From NCBI RefSeq assembly GCF_022760965.1, contig NZ_JAKVIJ010000007.1, positions 1 through 64,000 on the forward strand: a stretch of 64,000 bases of DNA, written 5' to 3'. The notes under the pieces are model-generated. The model did no database searches. It had not been told where the DNA came from and worked only from the letters and a program-made list of their open reading frames with translations. How positions within the stretch are numbered: position 1 is the stretch's first letter; the number at the start of each line of letters is the position of its first letter. Position numbers and translations under genes: made by a program. This stretch comes from Simplicispira sedimenti (GTDB lineage: Bacteria > Pseudomonadota > Gammaproteobacteria > Burkholderiales > Burkholderiaceae_C). Positions 27,144 to 36,295 of the stretch are shown one piece after another.

Positions 27144-28928
27144 ATGGAATTCATTGCTCACAACCTCGCCCCGATCATGTTCGCGGGGCTTATCGTCTTC
27201 CTGCTGATGGGCTTTCCCGTGGCTTTCAGCCTTGGGGCCTGCGGTCTTTTCTTCGCCTTCATCGGCATCGAGCTGAATGTGCTGCCCGAAGCCTTGATGC
27301 AGGCATTGCCGCTGCGCATCTTCGGCATCATGCAGAACGACACGCTCTTGGCCATTCCATTCTTCACGCTCATGGGACTGATCCTTGAGCGCTCGGGAAT
27401 GGCCGAAGACCTGCTGGAAACCATTGGCCAGCTCTTCGGCCCCGTGCGCGGTGGTCTGGCGCTCGCCGTGATCTTTGTGGGAACGCTGCTGGCAGCCACT
27501 ACCGGGGTGGTGGCCGCATCGGTCATCTCCATGGGCCTGATCTCCCTGCCCATCATGCTGCGCTACGGCTACGACCGACGCCTGGCCTCTGGCGTGATTG
27601 CGGCCTCGGGCACTCTCGCGCAGATCATTCCACCCTCCTTGGTGCTGATCATTCTGGCCGACCAGCTGGGCCGCTCGGTGGGCGACATGTACAAGGGCGC
27701 TTTTGTGCCTGGCTTGATGCTGTGCGGCTTCTATGCGCTGTATGTCATCCTGATCGCCATCTTCAAGCCCCAGTGGGCTCCTGCGCTCCCCCCCGAAGCG
27801 CGCACGCTCAAAGAAGACAACGGCGACACCGGCCTGCCTTCGCTGCTGGTGCTCACGACACTGTGTACTGCGGCATCCGTCTATGTGGGCAAGAACATGG
27901 CCGCGCTGCACACCTGGTGGACCGGTGAAGCCGTGGAGAAGGTGGCCCTCGATGAAACCATCGTCGTTGCCATGTGCTTCGGCGTGGCCCTGGCCTTCAT
28001 CGCTGCCAGCGTCAACAGGATCACCCGCATGGGCCTGCTGTCGCGCATGGCTGAGCGCGTGACCTTCGTGCTGATTCCGCCGCTGCTGCTGATCTTCCTG
28101 GTGCTGGGCACCATCTTCCTGGGTGTGGCCACCCCCACCGAAGGTGGCGCGATGGGTGCCATGGGCGCCATCATCATTGCGTTCCTGCGCCGCCGTTTGA
28201 GCTTTGACCTGCTCAAGCAGGCTGTGACCACCACCACCAAACTGTCCTGCTTTGTGGTGTTCATCCTGGTGGGTGCGACCATGTTCGGCCTCACGTTCCA
28301 GGGCGTGGATGGCCCCATCTGGGTGGAACACCTGCTGACCGGCCTGCCCGGTGGCCAACTGGGCTTCCTGATCGTGGTGAACATCATGATCTTCTTCCTG
28401 GCGTTCTTCCTGGACTTCTTTGAGCTGTCCTTCATCGTGGTGCCGCTGCTGGCACCCGTGGCACAGAAACTGGGCATCGACCTGATCTGGTTTGGCGTGC
28501 TGCTGGGTGTGAACATGCAGACCTCGTTCATGCACCCGCCCTTTGGCTTTGCGTTGTTCTATCTGCGCAGCGTGGCTCCGGCGAAGGAGTACGAGGACAG
28601 GATCACCAAGAAAATGATCCCGCCCGTCACCACCATGCAGATCTACTGGGGCGCCGTCCCATTCGTGGTGATTCAGCTCATCATGGTCAGCTTGATCATT
28701 GCCTTCCCGGGCATTGTGTCCAGCGGCCTGGACAAGCAAGAGGTGTACGACCTGGACAAGGTGCGGATGGAAATGGAAGCTGCCATGCCCGATGTGCCTG
28801 CCCCGGACTTCGTAGATCCCGCATCGGACGCAGAAGGTGCGCCTGCAGAAGGCGAGGAAGGCGCTGCCGACGACCCGCTCAAGGCCTTGCAGGACTCGCT
28901 CGACAAGGACGGCAACAAGAAGCCCTGA
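27144..28928 (+). CDS. dctM: TRAP transporter large permease (DctM type)
   Basis: A 594-residue DctM protein. Residues 1-530 hold 12 or more helices with family segments GTLLAATTGVVAASVISMGL, ASGTLAQIIPPSLVLIILAD, FLGVATPTEGGAMGAMGA and FLDFFELSFIVVPLLAPV. It is longer than the usual 430 or so residues because of an extra loop and helices around 210-290 and an acidic, Ala/Glu/Asp-rich tail of about 50 residues (EGAPAEGEEGAADDPLKALQ). That size and the EADE-like tail match the larger DctM subgroup linked to mono- or dicarboxylates such as keto acids; the substrate is not known. Confidence 0.9.
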   Translation: MEFIAHNLAPIMFAGLIVFLLMGFPVAFSLGACGLFFAFIGIELNVLPEALMQALPLRIFGIMQNDTLLAIPFFTLMGLILERSGMAEDLLETIGQLFGPVRGGLALAVIFVGTLLAATTGVVAASVISMGLISLPIMLRYGYDRRLASGVIAASGTLAQIIPPSLVLIILADQLGRSVGDMYKGAFVPGLMLCGFYALYVILIAIFKPQWAPALPPEARTLKEDNGDTGLPSLLVLTTLCTAASVYVGKNMAALHTWWTGEAVEKVALDETIVVAMCFGVALAFIAASVNRITRMGLLSRMAERVTFVLIPPLLLIFLVLGTIFLGVATPTEGGAMGAMGAIIIAFLRRRLSFDLLKQAVTTTTKLSCFVVFILVGATMFGLTFQGVDGPIWVEHLLTGLPGGQLGFLIVVNIMIFFLAFFLDFFELSFIVVPLLAPVAQKLGIDLIWFGVLLGVNMQTSFMHPPFGFALFYLRSVAPAKEYEDRITKKMIPPVTTMQIYWGAVPFVVIQLIMVSLIIAFPGIVSSGLDKQEVYDLDKVRMEMEAAMPDVPAPDFVDPASDAEGAPAEGEEGAADDPLKALQDSLDKDGNKKP

Positions 28929-28985
28929 GAACCGCAGTGGTCGCCGGGAAACAGCCCGGCCCACGCTGCAAACGAAAGCACGATC

Positions 28986-29011
28986 AAAAGCCACCCTGCG
29001 GGGTGGCTTTT
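28986..29011 (+). terminator. terminator after dctM
   Basis: AAAAGCCACCC, TGCG, GGGTGGCTTTT then TCTATT: an 11-bp stem with flanking A and T tracts, 58 bases after the dctM stop. Confidence 0.88.
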
Positions 29012-29144
29012 CTATTGCGGCGGCAAGCCATGCAAGGCGCGTTTCGTCGTCACGCGGCCCAGACCTGAAAGACTGCCGATGCAGAACAGGGCCTTGCCAC
29101 CACCGATGGCGTGAGGCAGCCTCCACCTGCGGAAATGGGAGAAG
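29012..29144. other. space between convergent terminators
   Basis: No gene or repeat is recognisable between the dctM terminator and the aceA terminator. Confidence 0.5.
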
Positions 29145-29179
29145 CAAAAAAGCCACCTGATACCGAGGCATCAGATGGC
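29145..29179 (-). terminator. terminator after aceA
   Basis: On the minus strand GCCATCTGAT, an 8-base loop and ATCAGGTGGC form a 10-bp stem (one G-T pair) followed by TTTTTTG, 40 bases after the aceA stop. Confidence 0.85.
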
Positions 29180-29218
29180 TTGTTGCCAAGGCGCCCTGCA
29201 GGGCGCCAGGGACTCAGA

Positions 29219-30541
29219 TCAGTGGAACTGCTCTTCTTCGGTGGAGCCGGTCAGGGCCTTCACGCTGGAAGAACCGCCCTGGATCACGGTGGTCACGTCG
29301 TCGAAGTAGCCTGCGCCCACTTCTTGCTGGTGCGACACAAAGGTGTAGCCCTTCTCACGTGCTGCGAACTCGGGTTCTTGCACCATGTTGACGTAGTGCT
29401 TCATGCCTTCGCCGCGAGCGTAGGCGTGGGCGAACTGGAAGGTGTTGAACCAGTTGATGTGGATACCGGCCAGCGTGATGAACTGGTACTTGTAGCCCAG
29501 TGCGGACAGCTCTTCCTGGAAGGCAGCGATCTGCGAGTCGTTGAGGTTCTTCTTCCAGTTGAAGGAAGGCGAGCAGTTGTACGACAGCAGCTTGCCGGGG
29601 CAAGAAGCGTGCACGGCCTGGGCAAATTCGCGGGCGAAGCCGATGTCAGGCACGCCGGTCTCGCACCACACCAAGTCGGCGTAGGGAGCGTAGGCCACGC
29701 CACGGCTGATGGCTTGCTCCAGGCCGTTCTTCACGCGGTAGAAGCCTTCTTGCGTACGCTCGCCGGTCAGGAAGGGCTTGTCGTTGGCGTCGTAGTCGCT
29801 GGTCAGCAGGTTGGCGGCTTCAGCGTCGGTACGGGCCAGAACGATGGTGGGCACGCCCATCACGTCGGCAGCAAAACGGGCAGCGATCAGCTTTTCGATG
29901 GCTTCCTGCGTGGGCACCAGCACCTTGCCACCCATGTGGCCGCACTTCTTGACGGCTGCGAGCTGGTCTTCGAAGTGAACGCCGGCAGCACCTGCGGCGA
30001 TCATGTTCTTCATCAGTTCAAAGGCGTTGAGCACGCCACCGAAACCGGCTTCTGCGTCGGCCACGATGGGCAGGAAGTAGTCCACGAAATTCTCGTCGCC
30101 GGGGTTGATGCCACGGCCCCACTGGATTTCGTCAGCGCGCTTGAACGTGTTGTTGATGCGGCGCACCATGGTGGGCACCGAGTCGTAGGCGTACAGCGAC
30201 TGGTCGGGGTACATGGTTTCGGAGGTGTTGCCGTCGGCGGCGACTTGCCAGCCCGACAGGTACACGGCTTCCAGACCTGCCTTGGCCTGCTGCATGGCCT
30301 GACCAGCGGTGATGGCACCGAAAGCATTGACGTAGCCCTTCTTGGCGCCGCCGTTGACCTTGGCCCACAGCTTCTCAGCACCGTTCTTGGCCAGCGTGTA
30401 CTCAGGCTGCATGCTGCCGCGCAGGCGCACCACGTCGGCGGCGCTGTAGCCACGCTTCACCAGCTTCCAACGGGGGTTTTCAGCCCAGTCTTTTTCCAGG
30501 GCGGCGATCTGCTGTTCGCGGGTCAGGGTCTTGTTTGTCAT
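29219..30541 (-). CDS. aceA: isocitrate lyase
   Basis: A 440-residue isocitrate lyase, the first glyoxylate-shunt enzyme (isocitrate to glyoxylate plus succinate). The catalytic KKCGHMGGK motif is intact with Cys200; substrate and Mg-binding segments SGWQVAADGNTSETMYPDQS and LARTDAEAANLL are present. Length is usual for proteobacterial AceA. It allows growth on acetate and on the acetyl-CoA that the acyl-CoA genes of this window would yield. Codon use is more regular than in its neighbours, as expected for a highly expressed gene. Two phased palindromes lie 69-116 bases upstream of the ATG at 30541. Confidence 0.96.
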   Translation of the reverse strand: MTNKTLTREQQIAALEKDWAENPRWKLVKRGYSAADVVRLRGSMQPEYTLAKNGAEKLWAKVNGGAKKGYVNAFGAITAGQAMQQAKAGLEAVYLSGWQVAADGNTSETMYPDQSLYAYDSVPTMVRRINNTFKRADEIQWGRGINPGDENFVDYFLPIVADAEAGFGGVLNAFELMKNMIAAGAAGVHFEDQLAAVKKCGHMGGKVLVPTQEAIEKLIAARFAADVMGVPTIVLARTDAEAANLLTSDYDANDKPFLTGERTQEGFYRVKNGLEQAISRGVAYAPYADLVWCETGVPDIGFAREFAQAVHASCPGKLLSYNCSPSFNWKKNLNDSQIAAFQEELSALGYKYQFITLAGIHINWFNTFQFAHAYARGEGMKHYVNMVQEPEFAAREKGYTFVSHQQEVGAGYFDDVTTVIQGGSSSVKALTGSTEEEQFH

Positions 30542-30609
30542 GGGGAGTCACTCCATCGGTTGATTGAAAAACGGTAGCCATCAGTGCTGGCGATCCATGG
30601 CTCTACTTT

Positions 30610-30657
30610 AAGTCTTCTATAAGACTTGCGCAACATCTTATGTCTTATACAAGACAT
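30610..30657 (-). promoter_or_regulatory. two phased palindromic operators upstream of aceA
   Basis: AAGTCTT-CTAT-AAGACTT (30610-30627) and ATGTCTT-ATAC-AAGACAT (30640-30657) share the consensus AWGTCTT-N4-AAGACWT, and their centres are 30 bases apart, about three helical turns. The size fits a GntR/FadR-type dimer. Which regulator binds is not shown; control of glyoxylate or TCA genes is inferred from position. Confidence 0.75.
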
Positions 30658-30864
30658 ATTTTTTATCATTGCAAATCAATGGCTTATCTGCGCAGTTTCT
30701 GAATGTGAAAAATTATTTCTCGTATTGAGAAAAATTCGATGCCGAGAAGTATTGTTTTTCCGCATTACGAAAATAAATATTCGCCATATGAAAAATGCGG
30801 CGTGGCTGAGCCGATCCACAGACATGCTTCAGGCATGATGCCCGCTGTTTGTGACCACCCCACC

Positions 30865-31827
30865 ATGACCCGCCCCGCCACCCCCGCTCCGAGCCTGCCT
30901 GCCGCCTACGCCTGCCTGGCGCTGAGCATGTCCCTGGTCGGGAGCTATGTGGCCTTGTCCAAGCCCCTGGCCGCGGTGCTTCCGGTGTTCTTGCTGGCCT
31001 GGATGCGCTTTGGCATTGGCGCAGTGGCCATGCTGCACTGGCTGCGCAAACCGGCCGATGAGCCCGTCTTGTCGCAACACACGCGGGGGTTACTGTTCCT
31101 GGAGTCTTTGCTGGGCAATTTTCTGTTCACGGTGTGCATGATCTACGGCGTGAGCCTGACCAGCGCAGTGACCGCCGGTGTGATCATGGCGGGTATTCCC
31201 GCCGCAGTGGCGTTGATGAGCTGGGCGTTTCTGCGCGAACGCATCGCACCGCGCACCTGGTTTGCCGTGGCCCTGGCGGTCGCGGGCATTGTCCTGTTTG
31301 CACTATCAAAAGATGAGCGCCTTGCGCATACTGCATCTGCCCTAGAGGCGGAAAACACTCAAAACAAGGTGTGGCTAGGGTACCTGCTCCTGCTGGGCGC
31401 CGTGGTCTGTGAGGCGGCGTATTCGGTGATCGGCAAGAAGCTGACCGGAACCCTGGGGCCACGCCGCATCACCTCGCTCATCAATCTGTGGGGATTTGCG
31501 CTGTCCACCCCCCTGGGGCTCTACCACGCCTTGCAGTTTGACTTTGCCGGTGTGGGGATCGGCATGTGGCTGCTTCTGCTGTTCTATGCCCTGGCCGCCT
31601 GCGTATGGACGGTGTGGCTCTGGATGACGGGACTCAAGGCGGTGCCCGCGGCACAAGGCGGGGTGTTCACGGTGTTCCTGCCGCTCAGCGCCACGCTGGT
31701 GGGTGTGGCGGCGCTGGGCGAGCACCTCAACAGCATGCAGTGGCTGGCCTTTGGCATCGCTCTGGCCAGCGTGGTGCTGGCCACCCTGCCCTCGCGCCTG
31801 GCGTGGCGCGTGGGCTCAGGCCAGTGA
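30865..31827 (+). CDS. EamA/DMT-superfamily transporter
   Basis: A 320-residue inner membrane protein with ten helices in two EamA repeats. Landmarks are LSMSLVGSYVALSKPLAAVL, GVSLTSAVTAGVIMAGIPAA and, in the second repeat, KAVPAAQGGVFTVFLPLSAT. Proteins of this type export amino acids or other small metabolites. The ATG at 30865 is chosen; the open frame extends further upstream without a good start. The cytoplasmic loop between the repeats (about 146-165, LSKDERLAHTASALEAENTQ) is encoded by a copy of the dispersed repeat. Its last codons overlap rraA on the other strand by 12 bases. Confidence 0.83.
   Translation: MTRPATPAPSLPAAYACLALSMSLVGSYVALSKPLAAVLPVFLLAWMRFGIGAVAMLHWLRKPADEPVLSQHTRGLLFLESLLGNFLFTVCMIYGVSLTSAVTAGVIMAGIPAAVALMSWAFLRERIAPRTWFAVALAVAGIVLFALSKDERLAHTASALEAENTQNKVWLGYLLLLGAVVCEAAYSVIGKKLTGTLGPRRITSLINLWGFALSTPLGLYHALQFDFAGVGIGMWLLLLFYALAACVWTVWLWMTGLKAVPAAQGGVFTVFLPLSATLVGVAALGEHLNSMQWLAFGIALASVVLATLPSRLAWRVGSGQ
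31300..31356. repeat. dispersed palindromic repeat, divergent copy inside the DMT gene
   Basis: GCACTATCAAAAGATGAGCG, CCTTGCGCATACTGCATCTG then CCCTAGAGGCGGAAAACA. It follows the order of the other copies (AT flank, GCGC arm, spacer, CTAGAGGC, A-rich flank), with a weaker palindrome. Read through in frame. Confidence 0.5.
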
Positions 31828-32316
31828 CGTGGCGCTGATGACGATGCCGTCGGCGTCGGCATAAAGCCAGTCGCCCGGCTGGACGCGAACGCCCTGGATC
31901 TGCACCACCACGTCGCGCTGGCCTTCGTTGCGCTTTTCAGTGGGCAGCGGCATGAGGCCCAGGGCGCGGATGCCCACACCGGTGGCATTGAGTTCCGCCA
32001 CATCGCGCACGCAGCCGTCCACCACAATGCCGGCCCAGCCGTTGCGCGCTGCGGCGGCGGCCAGGTTGCCCCCCACCAGCGCCCGGCGCAGCGAGCCGCC
32101 TCCATCAACCACCAACACGCGGCCCTGGCCGGGCGAGTCCACGGCGGCCTTGACGAGGGTGTTGTCCTCGAAACACTTGACGGTACTCACAGGCCCAGCG
32201 AAGGCAGGCCTGGCGCCGTAGCTGGCAAACACCGGGGGCAAGACACGGAATTGGCCCGAGGTATCGGCCTTGTGCTGGTCGCAGAAATCGCAGGTGCTGA
32301 ATGGTGAGTGGCTCAT
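31816..32316 (-). CDS. rraA: RraA family protein (RNase E regulator / class II aldolase-like)
   Basis: A 166-residue RraA-fold protein with conserved VKCFEDNTLVKAAVDSPGQG, VVDGGGSLRRALVGGNLAAA, GIVVDGCVRDVAEL and GDWLYADADGIVIS. E. coli RraA inhibits RNase E; many homologues with the G-x-R-D pattern (GCVRD here) have 4-hydroxy-4-methyl-2-oxoglutarate aldolase or oxaloacetate decarboxylase activity, so both roles are open. It is convergent with the DMT gene, and 12 bases separate it from the small gene upstream. Confidence 0.9.
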   Translation of the reverse strand: MSHSPFSTCDFCDQHKADTSGQFRVLPPVFASYGARPAFAGPVSTVKCFEDNTLVKAAVDSPGQGRVLVVDGGGSLRRALVGGNLAAAAARNGWAGIVVDGCVRDVAELNATGVGIRALGLMPLPTEKRNEGQRDVVVQIQGVRVQPGDWLYADADGIVISATSLA

Positions 32317-32328
32317 GTTCTAGGCAGG

Positions 32329-32628
32329 TCAATGTTCCGTGGGCAGATTCTTGTGGCAGGCATCGGGGCGCTGCGCCGTCGGCACCGGACATCGATTGAG
32401 TTCGAAAGGCGAGGCTGCCAGCAAGGTGGTCAATGCGCTGGACACCATGGTGATGATCCAGAACACAAAGAAGGCCGCAGTGTAGATGGCTTCACGCGAC
32501 CATTCGACATGGGCGCCATTGAGCCACTGCAGGTCGTGCGGATCCACCATGGCAAAAACCAGCATTTCCAGAACGCCCGCCATCAGAAAGGCGGGCCAGG
32601 CAATCCACATCAGGCGTTGGCTCCACAT
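32329..32628 (-). CDS. small membrane protein of the cbb3 region
   Basis: A 99-residue protein with two hydrophobic helices (about 5-27, LMWIAWPAFLMAGVLEMLVF; and 45-67, IYTAAFFVFWIITMVSSALT) and a polar tail containing two Cys. A GGAGAC ribosome site precedes the ATG at 32628. It follows the FixH-like gene on the same strand, so it probably belongs to the oxidase transcript. I do not recognise a named family. Confidence 0.65.
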   Translation of the reverse strand: MWSQRLMWIAWPAFLMAGVLEMLVFAMVDPHDLQWLNGAHVEWSREAIYTAAFFVFWIITMVSSALTTLLAASPFELNRCPVPTAQRPDACHKNLPTEH

Positions 32629-32675
32629 CGGTCTTGTCTCCTTGGTTGCGCTGCCGAACAAAACACCCGCAGCGG

Positions 32676-32951
32676 CTAGCGAGGTTGATCCTGGGCAGGG
32701 GTGGCTGCGTGATTGCGGCCTTTGAGCGCAGGCACCAGACTCTTTTCTGGCTCCTGCAGGCGCTCATTGATCTCAATGCCGCGGCGGTAGTAGTCTTCGG
32801 CGATCACCGGATCGGGCGTGCGCACCGCTAGCCACAGTGTGGTGAACCCAGCCACCACAACGATCAGCGGCCCGCCTACGACCATCCACATGTAGCCGTG
32901 TTTCCACCAGGGGCCACTTTGGGGCGGTTTTTCAGTTTTTTGGGGGTCCAT
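32676..32951 (-). CDS. ccoH: FixH/CcoH-like protein
   Basis: A 91-residue protein: a short N-terminus (KTEKPPQSGPWWKHGYMWMV), one membrane helix (VVGGPLIVVVAGFTTLWLAV) and the FixH hallmark DPVIAEDYYRRGIEINERLQ. It is shorter than canonical FixH (about 150 residues) and lacks the C-terminal periplasmic beta domain, a form common in Burkholderiales. It assists cbb3 oxidase maturation. It lies 38 bases after ccoG. Confidence 0.82.
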   Translation of the reverse strand: MDPQKTEKPPQSGPWWKHGYMWMVVGGPLIVVVAGFTTLWLAVRTPDPVIAEDYYRRGIEINERLQEPEKSLVPALKGRNHAATPAQDQPR

Positions 32952-32989
32952 GCTTTTACCTTGGCAGAAATGTCACGGGAATGGCGGGC

Positions 32990-34426
<1,437 letters not shown>

Positions 34427-34524
34427 GGTGCAGTGCTCATAGTGCAGAAATAGACGCAGTGGATTGGACTACGTCCTGATTAACCCGACGCGCACAAGGC
34501 CTGCACACTTTGCGCGCGCCGCAG

Positions 34525-34544
34525 ACAGGCCCCGAGGGGCCTGT
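34525..34544. terminator. hairpin between ccoP and ccoG
   Basis: ACAGGCCCC, GA, GGGGCCTGT: a perfect 9-bp stem two bases after the ccoP stop. Without a U-tract it may be a partial terminator or a 3' stability element that lowers ccoGH expression relative to ccoNOQP. Confidence 0.65.
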
Positions 34545-34546
34545 AT

Positions 34547-35467
34547 TCAGCGCTTGGCTGCGGCACCGGGCTTGTTCGACAGACCCCACACGTAGGCGGT
34601 CAGCACCCCAAGCTGGGCTTCGGTCAGTTTGCCTGCCTGCGCAGGCATTTGGTTGGTTTTGCCTTGGTTGATCATGGTGGTGATCGCGGCTTCACCCCAG
34701 CCATGCAGCCAGATATCGTCGGTCAGATTGGGGGCACCCAGCGCCTGATTGCCCTTGCCGTCCGGCCCATGGCAAGCAGCGCAAGCCGCAAAATGTTCCT
34801 TGCCCAAATTGGCACGCAGCGAGTCATGCGGGCTGTTCGACAGGCTCATCACGTAATGGGCCAGGTTGCGCACATTTTCAGCAGAACCCACCGCGTCACC
34901 CATGGGAGGCATCATGCCCATGCGACCCTGGTGCAGGGTTTCACGGATCGTCTCGGGAGAGCCGCCGTACAGCCAATCACCATCAGTCAGGTTGGGGAAG
35001 CTCTTGCCACCGCGCGCGTCAGAGCCGTGGCACTGCGCACAGTTGTTCATGAACAGGCGCTCGCCAATGGCCATGGCTTGCGCGTCAGCGGCAATTTCTT
35101 CTGGCTTCATCGAGGCAAAGCGTGCATAGACAGGCTCAATCTCGGCATTGCCTTTGTCCATTTCGCGCTTGTACTCACCTACCTGGGACCAACCCAACTG
35201 TCCGGAGAACTTGCCCAGCCCGGGATACATGGCCAGGTAAAGAAAACCGAAAACGATGGTGATCACGAACAGCCACATCCACCACCGTGGCATGGGGTTG
35301 TTCATCTCGGTCAGGTCCTCGTCCCAGACGTGGCCGGTAGTGTTGTCCGCGGTAGAAGCGACTTTCTTGCGCGCCGTAATAACGAGCAGAATCAGACAGG
35401 CGATGATGCTGATGACCGTGACACCGGCCACAAACACCGACCAGAAATTACTGGTGAAATCACTCAT
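34547..35467 (-). CDS. ccoP: cbb3 oxidase subunit III CcoP (dihaem cytochrome c)
   Basis: A 306-residue protein with two N-terminal helices (about 8-30 and 60-82, the second following the conserved DEDLTEMNNPMPRWWMWLF) and two periplasmic cytochrome c domains with haem motifs CAQCH and CAACH and axial Met residues in MMPPMGD and NQMPAQ. It passes electrons from soluble cytochrome c to CcoO/CcoN. Confidence 0.96.
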   Translation of the reverse strand: MSDFTSNFWSVFVAGVTVISIIACLILLVITARKKVASTADNTTGHVWDEDLTEMNNPMPRWWMWLFVITIVFGFLYLAMYPGLGKFSGQLGWSQVGEYKREMDKGNAEIEPVYARFASMKPEEIAADAQAMAIGERLFMNNCAQCHGSDARGGKSFPNLTDGDWLYGGSPETIRETLHQGRMGMMPPMGDAVGSAENVRNLAHYVMSLSNSPHDSLRANLGKEHFAACAACHGPDGKGNQALGAPNLTDDIWLHGWGEAAITTMINQGKTNQMPAQAGKLTEAQLGVLTAYVWGLSNKPGAAAKR

Positions 35468-35491
35468 GGTTTGTTCTCGTTCTGGTGGGTT

Positions 35492-35629
35492 TCATTCTTG
35501 TTGGAAAGGCAGTTGGGCTGCCTCTTCGAACCGCTCCCGGTTGCTGCGTGCATACGCCCACAGAGCGATGCCGATGAAGCAGCCAAACGACAGCAGCGTG
35601 ACGATGACGCGCATGGTGGTAGTGTCCAT
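35492..35629 (-). CDS. ccoQ: cbb3 oxidase subunit IV CcoQ
   Basis: A 45-residue single-helix protein, MDTTTMRVIVTLLSFGCFIG followed by IALWAYARSNRERFEEAAQL. This is the standard short FixQ/CcoQ form, between ccoO and ccoP, and it stabilises the complex. Confidence 0.92.
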   Translation of the reverse strand: MDTTTMRVIVTLLSFGCFIGIALWAYARSNRERFEEAAQLPFQQE

Positions 35630-35646
35630 GATGGCCCTTTCTACGC

Positions 35647-36276
35647 TTACTTGAGTGCGCGTCCCATGCCCTGCAGGTAGGCAATGAGGGCTTCCATCTC
35701 GGTCTTGCCCTTCACTTCATCTGCGGCAGCGGCAATCTGCTCGTCGGTGTAGGGAACACCCACGGTACGCAGCGCCTTCATGCGCGGAGCCACATCAGCC
35801 GGATTGATCTGGTTCTTCTCCAGCCAGGGGTAGCCAGGCATGTTGGACTCGGGCACCACGTTGCGTGGGTTGACCAGGTGGATGCGATGCCATTCATCGC
35901 TGTACTTGCCACCCACACGGTGCAGGTCGGGGCCGGTACGCTTGCTACCCCATTGGAAGGGGTGGTCATACACGAACTCACCTGCCACCGAGTAGTGACC
36001 GTAACGCAGCGTCTCCGCGCGGAAGGGACGGATCATCTGCGAGTGGCAGTTGTAGCAGCCCTCGCGGATGTAGATGTCGCGCCCCATCAGCGGCAGCGCT
36101 GCGTAAGGCTCCACCCCCTTGACCGGCTCTGTGGTGGACTTCTGGAAGAACAACGGAACAATTTCAACCAGACCGCCCACGGCGATCACCAGGACGATCA
36201 GAACGATCATCAGGAAGTTGTTGGTTTCGACCTTCTCGTGGGTGAAACCGCTGGAGGATTGTTGGTTTTGAGACAT
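35647..36276 (-). CDS. ccoO: cbb3 oxidase subunit II CcoO (monohaem cytochrome c)
   Basis: A 209-residue membrane-anchored cytochrome c: one helix (about 20-42), the haem motif CYNCH at 74-78 in GCYNCHSQMIRPFRAETLRY, and the likely Met ligand in NMPGYPWL. Length is at the short end of the family. Nineteen bases separate it from ccoN. Confidence 0.96.
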   Translation of the reverse strand: MSQNQQSSSGFTHEKVETNNFLMIVLIVLVIAVGGLVEIVPLFFQKSTTEPVKGVEPYAALPLMGRDIYIREGCYNCHSQMIRPFRAETLRYGHYSVAGEFVYDHPFQWGSKRTGPDLHRVGGKYSDEWHRIHLVNPRNVVPESNMPGYPWLEKNQINPADVAPRMKALRTVGVPYTDEQIAAAADEVKGKTEMEALIAYLQGMGRALK

Positions 36277-36295
36277 GAATGTATTCCTCGCGATC

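Noticed and set aside
26889..29189. Open frame of about 766 codons antisense to dctM
   Set aside because: No motif and a His/Gln-rich composition. The plus strand encodes a clear TRAP permease.
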